Of a stretch of DNA of 64,000 bases, positions 8,333-16,679 are shown one piece after another. The notes under the pieces are model-generated. The model was not told the DNA's origin. It worked only from the letters and a program-made list of their open reading frames with translations, and did not search any database. The translations under genes and the position numbers were made by a program. The number at the start of each line of letters is the position of its first letter. Position 1 is the first letter of the stretch. This DNA comes from DATILL01 sp035476575 (lineage in GTDB: Bacteria; Actinomycetota; Actinomycetes; Mycobacteriales; JACQDL01). The stretch lies in assembly GCA_035476575.1 (NCBI GenBank), contig DATILL010000082.1, positions 4,811-68,810 on the forward strand. Direction: 5' to 3'.

Positions 8333-8617
8333 ATGACGTCGTCGTCCCGGGTCGCGCGTGGCCCGCTCATCCTTCTCGGCCTGCTCGCCGTCCTGTTCGT
8401 GACGGCCGGCCTGCTGCCCTGGCTGACCGGCGGCTCGGGCTGGGCGCGCGGGCTGGCCAGCCCAATGGTTGCGGTCGGCCTGCTCGCCGGGTACGCCGTC
8501 ATCCGGGCGCCCCACGCCGGCCCGGCAGCCCCCCGGGCCGGCGTCCGCCGTACCAGTGGGCGCCCGGCCCGCTGCGAGGGCTGCGCCTGCGGCCCCGGCA
8601 ACTGCGCCGACGCCTGA
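8333..8617 (+). CDS. Small membrane protein with Cys-rich tail
   Basis: The protein is about 94 residues: two hydrophobic segments (PLILLGLLAVLFVTAGLLPW, then MVAVGLLAGYAVI) and a hydrophilic tail ending CEGCACGPGNCADA. The tail with four Cys could bind metal or form disulfides. ATG 8324 is an equally possible start. The family is not recognised. It is convergent with cimA, with the 50-bp repeat array filling the space between them. Confidence 0.6.
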   Translation: MTSSSRVARGPLILLGLLAVLFVTAGLLPWLTGGSGWARGLASPMVAVGLLAGYAVIRAPHAGPAAPRAGVRRTSGRPARCEGCACGPGNCADA

Positions 8618-8633
8618 CCGCTCGGCCCCTACA

Positions 8634-8775
8634 ACAACGTGAGGTCACCTATGCGCCTTGTGGTGACCTCTTGGGGTGTCCGAACAACGTGAGGTCACCA
8701 CAACGCCGAGAGGTGACCACACGGGCGGCGCGGACAACAACAGGTCACCACAACGCCGACAGGTGACCACACGGG
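8634..8775. repeat. GGTNACC array A, three 50-bp units
   Basis: Three units start at 8634, 8684 and 8734. Each carries two GGTNACC heptamers: 8643/8662, 8693/8712 and 8743/8762. Within a unit the heptamers are 19 bp apart, and equivalent heptamers recur every 50 bp. The inner 12-mers are tatgcgccttgt, acaacgccgaga and acaacgccgaca. The array abuts the cimA stop codon (8776) and lies between convergent genes. Confidence 0.9.
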
Positions 8776-10344
8776 TCAGGTGAGCAGGCCGTACCGGACG
8801 GCGTCCTCCAGGGCCAGCCAGGACGCCTCCACGACATTGCCGTGTACGCCGACCGTGGTCCACCCGGCGTGCCCGTCGCTGGTCTCGATCAGCACCCGGG
8901 TCACCGCATCGGTGCCGTGGCTGCTGGCCAGGATGCGCACCTTGTAGTCGACCAGCTCCAGCCCGGCGAGCTGCGGATAGAGCTGCTCCAGCGCCTGCCG
9001 CAGCGCTCGGTCCAGCGCGTTGACCGGCCCGTTCCCCTCGGCGGTGGCGATGATCCGCTCGTCCTTGGCGTACAGCTTGACGGTCGCCTCGCTGACCACC
9101 TCGCCGTCGGCCCGGCGCTCGACCAGCACCCGGTAGGACTCCAGCCGGAACGGCGGGACGGCCAGCCGCCCCAGCTCCTCGCGCAGCATCAGCTCGAACG
9201 ACGCATCGGCCGCCTCGAACGACCAGCCTGCCGCCTCCAGCGCCTTGACCCGCTCGACCACCCGACCGACCGCCTCCGGGTGCCCGGCCAGGTCCAGCCC
9301 GAGCTCGCGGCCCTTGAGCTCGACGCTTGCCCGGCCAGCCATCTCGGTCACCAGGATCCGCATGTCGTTGCCGACCACGGAGGGGTCGAGATGGTTGTAG
9401 AGCTCCGGCCGCACCTTGATCGCGCTCGCGTGCAGGCCCGCCTTGTGGGCGAACGCGCTCGACCCGACATACGCCTGGTAGGCGTTGGGCGCGGTGTTGG
9501 CGACCTCGGCGATCGCGTGGCTGACCCGGACCATCTCGGCTAGGCACCCGTCCGGCAGCACATCCCGGCCGAGCTTGGTGACCAGCCCGCCGAGGACCGC
9601 GAACAGGTCAGCGTTGCCCACCCGCTCGCCGTACCCGTTGGCGGTGCACTGCACGTGGGTCACCCCCGCCTCCACCGCCGCGAGGGTGTTGGCGGCGGCG
9701 CACGCGGTGTCGTCCTGGCAGTGGATGCCGAGCCGGAAGCCGGTACGGCGCAGCACCTGCGTGACCACGTCGTACATGCCCATCGGGAGCATGCCGCCGT
9801 TGGTGTCGCAGAGCACGCCGACGTCCGCACCAGCCTCAATGGCCGCCTCCAGCACGCGGACGCCGTAGTCGTTGTCGAACCGGTAGCCGTCGAAGAAGTG
9901 CTCGCAGTCGAGGAAGACCCGGCGGCCCTCGCCGACCAGGTAGCCGACCGTGTCGGCGACCATGGCGAGGTTCTCCTCACAGGTCGTCCGCAGTGCTTCC
10001 TCGACATGCCGCACGTCGGACTTAGCCACCAGGGTGACCACCGGGGTCTGCGCGTCCAGCAGGGCACGGACCTGGGCGTCCTTGTCCACGGCGACGCCGG
10101 CCTTCCGGGTGGCACCGAAGGCGACGAGCTGGGCGTGTCTGAGGTGCAGCTCGGTGCGCGCCCGGGCGAAGAACTCGGTGTCCTTGGGCAGCGCACCCGG
10201 CCAGCCGCCCTCAATGAACGCGACGCCGAGCTCGTCGAGCAGCCGGGCGACGGCGAGCTTGTCCGAGACCGAGTAGGAGATGCCCTCGGCTTGGGCACCG
10301 TCGCGCAGGGTTGTGTCGTAGACGTGGAAGCTGTCGTCGAGCAT
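8776..10344 (-). CDS. cimA: Citramalate synthase
   Basis: A 522-residue protein of the 2-isopropylmalate synthase/HOMT family. It condenses pyruvate with acetyl-CoA to (R)-citramalate, opening the threonine-independent route to 2-oxobutyrate and isoleucine. The N-terminal TIM barrel has YDTTLRDGAQAEGISYSV, the metal-site HCQDDTACAAAN and YGERVGNADL. The C-terminal ~130 residues form the LeuA dimer (allosteric) domain with DYKVRILAS. Subgroup motifs separate it from LeuA, and it lies beside leuB and ilvE. ATG 10344 is preceded by GAGAGAAG. Upstream lies a leader peptide and terminator, so attenuation is likely. Confidence 0.9.
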   Translation of the reverse strand: MLDDSFHVYDTTLRDGAQAEGISYSVSDKLAVARLLDELGVAFIEGGWPGALPKDTEFFARARTELHLRHAQLVAFGATRKAGVAVDKDAQVRALLDAQTPVVTLVAKSDVRHVEEALRTTCEENLAMVADTVGYLVGEGRRVFLDCEHFFDGYRFDNDYGVRVLEAAIEAGADVGVLCDTNGGMLPMGMYDVVTQVLRRTGFRLGIHCQDDTACAAANTLAAVEAGVTHVQCTANGYGERVGNADLFAVLGGLVTKLGRDVLPDGCLAEMVRVSHAIAEVANTAPNAYQAYVGSSAFAHKAGLHASAIKVRPELYNHLDPSVVGNDMRILVTEMAGRASVELKGRELGLDLAGHPEAVGRVVERVKALEAAGWSFEAADASFELMLREELGRLAVPPFRLESYRVLVERRADGEVVSEATVKLYAKDERIIATAEGNGPVNALDRALRQALEQLYPQLAGLELVDYKVRILASSHGTDAVTRVLIETSDGHAGWTTVGVHGNVVEASWLALEDAVRYGLLT

Positions 10345-10368
10345 GGTTGAAACTTCTCTCTGCACATG

Positions 10369-10397
10369 AAAAGACCCCCCGCGGATGCGAGAGGTCT
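10369..10397 (-). terminator. Leader terminator (attenuator) before cimA
   Basis: On the minus strand AGACCTCTCGC pairs with GCGGGGGGTCT over 11 bp (three G-U) around loop ATCC, followed by TTTTC. It is a typical intrinsic terminator placed between the leader peptide and the cimA ribosome site, where it can only be regulatory. Confidence 0.75.
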
Positions 10398-10425
10398 GCA
10401 CGCTGGCGGTATGGTCGCGAGCGCG

Positions 10426-10455
10426 CTAGGTGCCAATAATCAGGCGGAGCCGCAC
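10426..10455 (-). CDS. cimA leader peptide
   Basis: The frame is GTG CGG CTC CGC CTG ATT ATT GGC ACC TAG, i.e. MRLRLIIGT. Adjacent Ile-Ile codons plus Leu codons immediately upstream of a terminator hairpin fit ribosome-mediated attenuation by isoleucine supply, and isoleucine is the end product of the CimA route. No strong ribosome site is visible and an alternative antiterminator pairing was not worked out, so the peptide is a proposal. Confidence 0.5.
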   Translation of the reverse strand: MRLRLIIGT

Positions 10456-10522
10456 GGCGGCAGTCTTGCACACCGTCCCGCCGAAGGAAACCCGGCCGCA
10501 CCGGAACCGGCCCACGGAGGTC

Positions 10523-10557
10523 GATGGTACGGCGCCCTGGCGCGGCGCCGTACCATC
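10523..10557 (-). terminator. Terminator of the leuB-ilvE transcript
   Basis: A perfect 14-bp stem, GATGGTACGGCGCC / GGCGCCGTACCATC, with a 7-nt loop starts 10 bp past the ilvE stop. It separates leuB-ilvE from cimA, which therefore needs its own promoter. Confidence 0.9.
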
Positions 10558-10566
10558 AGCTTTCGC

Positions 10567-11493
10567 TCACTCGTGGACGTACTCGGCCCAGTCCTTGTAC
10601 CGGCTCTCCTGGGCGATCGTGGCGTGGTGAAAGATCCCCTGGATCTCCTGGGTGATCGGGCCGGGCCGCCCCTCCCCGACGGCCCGGTCGTCCACCTCGG
10701 AGATCGGCACGATCTCGGCCGCGGTGCCGGTGAAGAACGCCTCGTCGGCGAGGTACAGGTCGGTCCGCACGATCGCGCGCTCGACCACCTCGTAGCCTTG
10801 GTCGCGGGCGATCCGCATGGCCGAGTCGCGGGTGATGCCCTCCAGCAGGCCCTCCTGGGCCGGTGGAGTATAGAGCGTCTTGCCGCGCACGATGAAGATG
10901 TTCTCCCCGGTGCCCTGCACGACGTTGCCCTGCGGGTTAAGCAGGATGGCCTCGTCGTAGCCGGCCTTGAGCGCCATCACCTTGGCCAGCGAGGAGTTGA
11001 CGTACTGGCCGGTGCCCTTCCCGGCGGGCGGGATCGAGTTCTGGTTGACGTGCTGCCAGCTTGAGGTGATCGCCCGGCAGCCCTTGGCCATCGCCTCGTC
11101 GCCGAGGTACGTCCCCCAGGGCCAGACCGCGATCGCTGCCTCGGTGCGGCTGGGCAGCGGGTTGAGCCCCATCTCGCCGTACCCGAGGTAGAAGATCGGC
11201 CTGATGTAGCAGGCGTCGAGCTCGTTGACCCGGACCGTCTCCTTGGTGGCAGCCACGATCTGGTCCACGGTGTAGCCGGGGTCGAGCAGGTAGATCTTGG
11301 CGGACCGGAACAGCCGCCTGATGTGGTCGGTCAGCCGGAAGACGGCCGGACCGTCCGGTGTGGAGTAGGCACGGATGCCCTCGAACACGCCCCAGCCGTA
11401 GTGCAGGGTCGGGTTCAGGATGTGGATGGTGGCGTCGTCCCAGGCGACGAGCTCGCCGTTCATCCAGATCTTCTTCGTCGGCGTGATGGGCAC
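10567..11493 (-). CDS. ilvE: Branched-chain amino acid aminotransferase
   Basis: A 308-residue fold-type IV PLP enzyme that transfers the amino group of glutamate to the 2-oxo acids of Val, Ile and Leu. Visible motifs: LHYGWGVFEGIRAY, YIRPIFYLGYG, the PLP-Lys region AGKGTGQYVNSSLAK, EAILLNPQGNVVQGTGENIF and the C-terminal FFTGTAAEIVPISEVD. It belongs to the ~300-residue type. Many actinobacteria instead carry a ~360-residue form. It follows leuB by 33 bp in one transcript and ends in a strong terminator. Confidence 0.93.
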   Translation of the reverse strand: MPITPTKKIWMNGELVAWDDATIHILNPTLHYGWGVFEGIRAYSTPDGPAVFRLTDHIRRLFRSAKIYLLDPGYTVDQIVAATKETVRVNELDACYIRPIFYLGYGEMGLNPLPSRTEAAIAVWPWGTYLGDEAMAKGCRAITSSWQHVNQNSIPPAGKGTGQYVNSSLAKVMALKAGYDEAILLNPQGNVVQGTGENIFIVRGKTLYTPPAQEGLLEGITRDSAMRIARDQGYEVVERAIVRTDLYLADEAFFTGTAAEIVPISEVDDRAVGEGRPGPITQEIQGIFHHATIAQESRYKDWAEYVHE

Positions 11494-11526
11494 AACGACC
11501 CCCTTGTCGAGCGACCGACGAGCCGA

Positions 11527-12555
11527 CTAGACGCGCTGACTGGCCAGCGCGGCCAGCCGATCGCCGATCTCCTTGGTGGAGCCGGGATTGGCGTGGTCCC
11601 GGGTGGCCAGATCGAAGGCGACCGCTGCTTCGACCCGCTTGGCCTGATCGCCGTGCCCGAGATGGTCGAGCAACAGCGCTACCGACAATACCGTGGCTGT
11701 CGGGTCGGCTCGCCCCGTTCCGGCAATATCGGGCGCACTACCGTGCACCGGCTCGAACATGCTCGGGTTGCGGCCGGACACGTCGAGGTTTCCGCTGGCG
11801 GCCAGTCCGATGCCGCCGCTGATGGCGGCGCCGAGGTCGGTGAGGATGTCACCGAACAGGTTGTCGGTCACCACCACGTCGAACCGAGACGGGTTGGTCA
11901 CGAAGAACATCGCCGCGGCGTCGACATGGGTGTAGGCGACGGCGACGTTGGGATGCTCCCGGGCCACGTCCTCGACGGTGCGCGACCACAGCGAGCCGGA
12001 ATGGACGAGCACGTTCGTCTTGTGCACCAGGGTGACGTGCCGACGGGGCCGGTTGACCGCCCGCCGGAACGCGTCGCGCACCACCCGGTCGACGCCGTAG
12101 GCGGTGTTGACGCTGACCTCGGTGGCCACCTCGTGCGGGGTGTCCTTGCGCAGCACCCCGCCGTTGCCGGTGTACGGGCCCTCGGTGCCCTCACGGACGA
12201 CGACCATGTCGATGACCGGCTCGCCAGCGATTGGGGAGGCCACGCCGGGGAAGAGCCGGATCGGCCGGAGGTTGACGTGGTGGTCCAGCTCGAACCGCAG
12301 CCGTAGCAGCAGGCCGCGCTCCAGGATGCCGCTGGGCACGGTCGGGTCGCCGACCGCGCCGAGCAGGATCGCGTCGTGCTGGCGGATCTCGGTGAGCACC
12401 GAGTCGGGCAGCAGCTCGCCGGTGCGATGCCAGCGGGATGCGCCGAGGTCGTACAACGTGGTCTCAATGCCGGTGACCACCTCGCTGAGCACCTTGAGCC
12501 CTTCGGCCACGACTTCGGGACCGATGCCATCACCGGGAATCACCGCGAGCTTCAT
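11527..12555 (-). CDS. leuB: 3-isopropylmalate dehydrogenase
   Basis: A 342-residue NAD-dependent beta-decarboxylating dehydrogenase. It acts in leucine synthesis and, in organisms with CimA, also on the methylmalate intermediate of the isoleucine route. Motifs: [65 protein letters not shown] and [17 protein letters not shown] 12555 is the family start. A TTCCC-N7-GGGAA palindrome sits 18 bp upstream. Confidence 0.95.
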   Translation of the reverse strand: MKLAVIPGDGIGPEVVAEGLKVLSEVVTGIETTLYDLGASRWHRTGELLPDSVLTEIRQHDAILLGAVGDPTVPSGILERGLLLRLRFELDHHVNLRPIRLFPGVASPIAGEPVIDMVVVREGTEGPYTGNGGVLRKDTPHEVATEVSVNTAYGVDRVVRDAFRRAVNRPRRHVTLVHKTNVLVHSGSLWSRTVEDVAREHPNVAVAYTHVDAAAMFFVTNPSRFDVVVTDNLFGDILTDLGAAISGGIGLAASGNLDVSGRNPSMFEPVHGSAPDIAGTGRADPTATVLSVALLLDHLGHGDQAKRVEAAVAFDLATRDHANPGSTKEIGDRLAALASQRV

Positions 12556-12572
12556 GGCACGGCAGCCTACCT

Positions 12573-12589
12573 TTCCCGGAGATTGGGAA
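12573..12589 (-). promoter_or_regulatory. TTCCC-N7-GGGAA palindrome upstream of leuB
   Basis: TTCCCGGAGATTGGGAA lies 18-34 bp before the leuB start, where it would overlap the promoter or transcript start. The same arms with the same 7-bp gap occur upstream of ilvB (22826-22842). A shared regulator of branched-chain synthesis is the inference, and its identity is unknown. Confidence 0.5.
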
Positions 12590-12666
12590 GGCAGTCGCCC
12601 GATATGGGACCCCGATATGGAACCTGGTGTAGCACCTGTGTGGCTTGTAGCACTTATGTGCACAGG

Positions 12667-12705
12667 CCCGGCAGCCCCGCGGTGGGATCCCGCGGGGACT
12701 GCCGG
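12667..12705 (-). terminator. Terminator of the secreted subtilisin gene
   Basis: Arms CCCGGCAGCCCCGCGG and CCGCGGGGACTGCCGGG form a long stem with one mismatch around an 8-nt loop, starting 10 bp past the stop codon at 12715. It also insulates leuB from readthrough. Confidence 0.85.
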
Positions 12706-12714
12706 GCCGTCCGG

Positions 12715-15700
12715 CTAGAACACGACCAGGGTGACCTGGTTCGACGTACCGGCGGTGTAGTGCGTGTCACCGCCGTAGGCCGCCGAGATCCGGTACGTCC
12801 CCCGGGGCAGGTTGGGCAGCCGGACGGCGAGCACGCCACTGCCGTTCAGCGTGCCGCGGACCAGGACCGGGGCGGCGCCAGCCTTGTTGACCCACACCTG
12901 ACCGGTCGGCACCGGGCCGCCGCTGTTGGGCACGGTGACCCGGGCGTCGACCCGGCCGCCGTACGCGACCCGGGTCTTCGACAAGGTGAGCTGCACCGTC
13001 GACCTGGCCTGCAGGTTGACGACCTGCGTCTTGGCACCCAGCCGGTTCTGGAAGTGGACGATCATGGCACCGAGGCCCTTGTCCACCCGGTACGCCGGCA
13101 CGTCCCGGCGGACGACCGGCGTGCCGTCCGCGGGGAAGAGCAACGGGCCGCCACCCACGTTCGACACCAGCAGCCCGGGCCGGAAGATGTCCAGCGAGAT
13201 CGGGGTGGTGAGCAGGCCCGTGTCCGGGTTGACCCCCACCGAGTCGATCGCGTTGTCGCTGAACGCCGTGTACGTCTCGACGCCGTAGGAGATCCGCGGG
13301 TGCGCCGCGCTCACCCCCGGCAGGGCGCCGAGCAGCACCGGGAGCACGATGGTGTCGCTGTCGTACAGGGCGGTGTCCAGGTCGCCGGCCCGGGCGTTGA
13401 TGAGCTCCAGGTCCAGGACGTTGCCGCTGGCATCATCCAGCTCGCTGACGAAGACGTCCTGGCCGGCGAGCGTGGTGTTGAACAGGAACGCGTCCGGCGT
13501 CTTGTCGCCGTTGGTGTCGATGTCGATCACGAACACCTGCTTGGACGCGGGGGTGCTCCAGGCGCCGTGGGTGTTGATGGCGAAGAAGACCAGCGCGTCG
13601 GTCATCGGGTTGCCACCGGCCTGGCTGACCAGCGGTGCGTCCGAGGTGGCGCCGACATTCTTGAGGTCGGCGGAGCGCTCCTCGGGCAGGTTGACGCAGC
13701 TCTGTACCCGGTTGGCCGAGCACTGCGGGGACAGCCCGCTGGTCACCTGCAGCTCGAACCCGCCCATGACCGAGGTGATGTTCTCGGTGCCGGCGCCCTG
13801 GTTGAGCAGGGCTCCGGACACCGGCAGGCTGGCCTGCTGGATGGTCCCCCCTGTCATCAGCACCGACGTGGCCTGGGTCAGCGTCGAGGCCGGCCGGGGC
13901 GCGGAGTACACCGGCACCCGCAGTGTCGGCCGGCCGCTCGCCGCTGGCGGGACCAGCGTCAGCCGGCCGCTCGCGTCGGCCAGGAACTCGCGCGGCAGAC
14001 CGGCCTGGACCCGGTCCATCGTGGGGTCGAGCGGCTTGTTCAGCGCGGCCGGGTCGGGGATCGAGAGCGTGACCGTGACCGTCCTGGTGGAGCGCGGGTC
14101 AACCGTGAGCGAGGCCGGCGACACCGAGTAGCTGACGCCGTTCACCGAGGTGACGGCCTGGTACGACGCGTCGTACTGCACCCTGCTGAGACCCTTGTTG
14201 GCCACCTTGACCGTCTTGGTCAGCGTGGTCGGGCCGGACACCTGGACTGGGCCGAAGGACACGCTCACGGCGCCCGGGTCGGTGGCGACGTAGGCCAGAG
14301 TGTCGTTCGCCAGCGCCCTGTCGGCCTGGATCCGGCCACTGCCCACCCGGTTAGGTGCGTAGATGGAGCCGGTGTGGCTGTCGCCGGTGTAAAGGTCCTG
14401 GCCGGCGGTGTTCATGATGTCGGCCTTGACCTCCTCCGGCGTCCAGTCTGGGTGCCTGGTGCGTACCAGCGCCGCCAGGCCCGCCACCATCGGGGTGGCC
14501 ATCGAGGTACCCGAGAACGACACACCGTCGTTGCCGGTGCCCATCGACGTGGAGGTGACGCTGGTGCCGACCGCGGCCACGTCCGGCTTGACGTTGCCGG
14601 CGTAGCGGACCCCGCGCGAGGAGGAGCCGTTGACCTGGTCGTTGTTGGCCGGGTCCAACAGGTGGAAGCCGCCGGCCGCGGTGCCGCTGACCACGACCCC
14701 GGCCCCGAGCTGCGCCCGGATCGCGTCGCCGGCAGACTTGACCACCATGACGCCGGGGATGGTGGCGCTGCCGGTGATGCCGGCCGAGAAGAAGTTCTTG
14801 TCGTTGGCGAACACGAATCCGACCGCCCCCGCGGCGGCCACGTTGCCGGACCGGACGACCGAGCCGCAGCGCCGGACGGCATCGCGGTCGGTCCACTCTA
14901 GGAAGGCGACCTTGCCGCGCACGGCAGCCGCGTCGGCGGTGCCCAGCGGATCGCAGCCGTCCTTGTTGTTCGGGTCGGACAGCGCGGCAAGGGTGCCGGA
15001 CAGGTCCGGCTTGGTGGCGTAGTCGTAGGCGACCGAGCGGGTCGCGGCGTAGGTGCCGGCGATGGCGGCCGGGGCGGTGACGGTGACCGAGTCCGTGATC
15101 TCCGACGCGTCGACGGTGTTGGCAACTGCGATCGCCTTGGCCGCGTCCGCCGGGGAGCCGCCGATGTCGAAGTAGTCGCCAGCGTTGCCGGACGCCGCGA
15201 CGACGGTGATGCCCTGGTCAGCGGCCCGGTTGGAGGCGACCGAGTCGGCGTCCTGGGGCGAGCCGAAGTCCGCGCCGAGGGACATGTTGATCACGTCGAC
15301 GTGGTCCGACGGGTCGCCGTCGCCGTTGGGGTCGGCGGCGCGCTCGATCGCGGCGCCGACGACGTTCGTCGAGCCCTCGCAGCCGAAGACTTTGTAGGCG
15401 TACAGCTTGGCCCGTGGCGCCATGCCCGGGCCGATCTTCATGCTCGAGAACGGTATGTCGTTGTTGTACGGGCCGGCGAAGGTGTGCCCGGCGGCGTCGA
15501 CGCCGTAGCCGGCAGCGGTGCCGGCCACGTGGCTGCCGTGCGCGCCGCAGTCCAGCGGGTTGGGGTCCGGTGCGGGGGCCGGGTCGAACGCGGGGTCGGC
15601 CGGGTCGGCATTGTAGTGGTCGCCGACGAAGTCGAAGCCGCCGACGACCTTGGCGCTCGGGTACAGAGCCGGGTCGGCGGGCTTGGCATCGGCGGCATGC

Positions 15701-16398
15701 GCCGCCTCCCAGGCGGCGACCGTGCCCGGTCCGCCGAAGTTCGCGTGGGTGAAGTCGACACCGGTGTCGATAACCGCGATGGTGCTGTCCTGCCCGGTGT
15801 CACCGAGAGAGGTCCACACCGGCGGCGCGCCCTGCAAGGGCACGGCGTAGGCGTTGGACACCTTCTTGGCCACGATCGGGTAGACGGTGCGTACGCCCGG
15901 GATCGTCTTCAGCGCGTCGAAGTAGCGGACGTCGGTGAAGACCGCGACGCCGGCCACCAGGCTGTGCGTACGGTAGAGCACCCGGGCGCCGGGCGCGACG
16001 CCTGGCAGCGCCGAGGTGACCCGGGACTGGGCGGTCCGCACCTGGCGGTACTGCGTCTTGGCGGCCGAGGAGGCCGCCGCCCGCCCGCGCGCCGCCGAGC
16101 CACGGTAAGCCGTCATCGTCGACGCCGTGTCGAGCTCGATCAGGGCGCCGATCTTGCCATGCTTGGGCAGCCTGGCGAGCGGCCGCGAGCGGCCGGGCTC
16201 GGTGCCACCGGAGCGTGCCTGCAACGCCTTGTCCAGCTTGGCCCGCTGCGCGGCGTTCGCGTTGACCTTCCGCGCCGATCCGCCCGGTGCCGCACCGGAG
16301 CCACCACCGACCACGGCGATGGTCACACCGACTACGGCGGCGGCGACCAGCGCGGCGACAACACGCGTGCGCGGTCTCAGCAGATGAATGCGTGTCAC
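12715..16398 (-). CDS. Large secreted subtilisin-like serine protease (S8)
   Basis: About 1227 residues. An N-terminal signal/anchor segment (VVAALVAAAVVGVTIAVVGG) is followed by an inhibitor-like propeptide and an S8 catalytic domain with Asp in IAVIDTGVDFTHANF, His in CGAHGSHVAGTAAG and Ser in [21 protein letters not shown] domain is inserted before the Ser block (VGFVFANDKNFFSAG ... SATIPGVMVV). Downstream are Fn3-like segments and a final Ig-like repeat (LTLSKTRVAYGGRVDARVTV). It probably degrades extracellular protein. GTG 16398 was chosen because it precedes the Arg-rich signal start; a longer frame begins at 16470. A single-gene transcript with its own terminator. Confidence 0.92.
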   Translation of the reverse strand: MTRIHLLRPRTRVVAALVAAAVVGVTIAVVGGGSGAAPGGSARKVNANAAQRAKLDKALQARSGGTEPGRSRPLARLPKHGKIGALIELDTASTMTAYRGSAARGRAAASSAAKTQYRQVRTAQSRVTSALPGVAPGARVLYRTHSLVAGVAVFTDVRYFDALKTIPGVRTVYPIVAKKVSNAYAVPLQGAPPVWTSLGDTGQDSTIAVIDTGVDFTHANFGGPGTVAAWEAAHAADAKPADPALYPSAKVVGGFDFVGDHYNADPADPAFDPAPAPDPNPLDCGAHGSHVAGTAAGYGVDAAGHTFAGPYNNDIPFSSMKIGPGMAPRAKLYAYKVFGCEGSTNVVGAAIERAADPNGDGDPSDHVDVINMSLGADFGSPQDADSVASNRAADQGITVVAASGNAGDYFDIGGSPADAAKAIAVANTVDASEITDSVTVTAPAAIAGTYAATRSVAYDYATKPDLSGTLAALSDPNNKDGCDPLGTADAAAVRGKVAFLEWTDRDAVRRCGSVVRSGNVAAAGAVGFVFANDKNFFSAGITGSATIPGVMVVKSAGDAIRAQLGAGVVVSGTAAGGFHLLDPANNDQVNGSSSRGVRYAGNVKPDVAAVGTSVTSTSMGTGNDGVSFSGTSMATPMVAGLAALVRTRHPDWTPEEVKADIMNTAGQDLYTGDSHTGSIYAPNRVGSGRIQADRALANDTLAYVATDPGAVSVSFGPVQVSGPTTLTKTVKVANKGLSRVQYDASYQAVTSVNGVSYSVSPASLTVDPRSTRTVTVTLSIPDPAALNKPLDPTMDRVQAGLPREFLADASGRLTLVPPAASGRPTLRVPVYSAPRPASTLTQATSVLMTGGTIQQASLPVSGALLNQGAGTENITSVMGGFELQVTSGLSPQCSANRVQSCVNLPEERSADLKNVGATSDAPLVSQAGGNPMTDALVFFAINTHGAWSTPASKQVFVIDIDTNGDKTPDAFLFNTTLAGQDVFVSELDDASGNVLDLELINARAGDLDTALYDSDTIVLPVLLGALPGVSAAHPRISYGVETYTAFSDNAIDSVGVNPDTGLLTTPISLDIFRPGLLVSNVGGGPLLFPADGTPVVRRDVPAYRVDKGLGAMIVHFQNRLGAKTQVVNLQARSTVQLTLSKTRVAYGGRVDARVTVPNSGGPVPTGQVWVNKAGAAPVLVRGTLNGSGVLAVRLPNLPRGTYRISAAYGGDTHYTAGTSNQVTLVVF

Positions 16399-16679
16399 TG
16401 CCACCCTCGACAGCAAGGGTCTCCAGACCGTGTCGAGGAGCGTAGGTTCGCTGCCGCCCCCCGCGTGCACCCCGCGCCCGTCGCGGGATGCCGGTCAGCC
16501 TTGCCGAGCCCGGACTCTAGTCCTTGGGGATGACAGGTCGGGCGCGCAGGGGGCAAAGTTTCCGCTCTGCGGCGTGTCGTGACCAGACGAATGCGAAGCG
16601 CTACGGCATGTGGCGCATGACACGCCGAGCGTAGTCATTCCTCAACGGTCAGCCTCGGCGTGGTCATTCCTCAGCATGG

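Noticed and set aside
8640..8775. Array A as a plain transcription terminator of cimA
   Set aside because: Position after the stop codon fits, but the same units occur between divergent genes elsewhere, and the spacing regularity is not explained by termination.
12376..14901. Long plus-strand open frame of 841 codons
   Set aside because: It is antisense to leuB and the subtilisin gene, has extreme Arg/Gly/Val/His composition and no domain. It is a third-position GC artefact.
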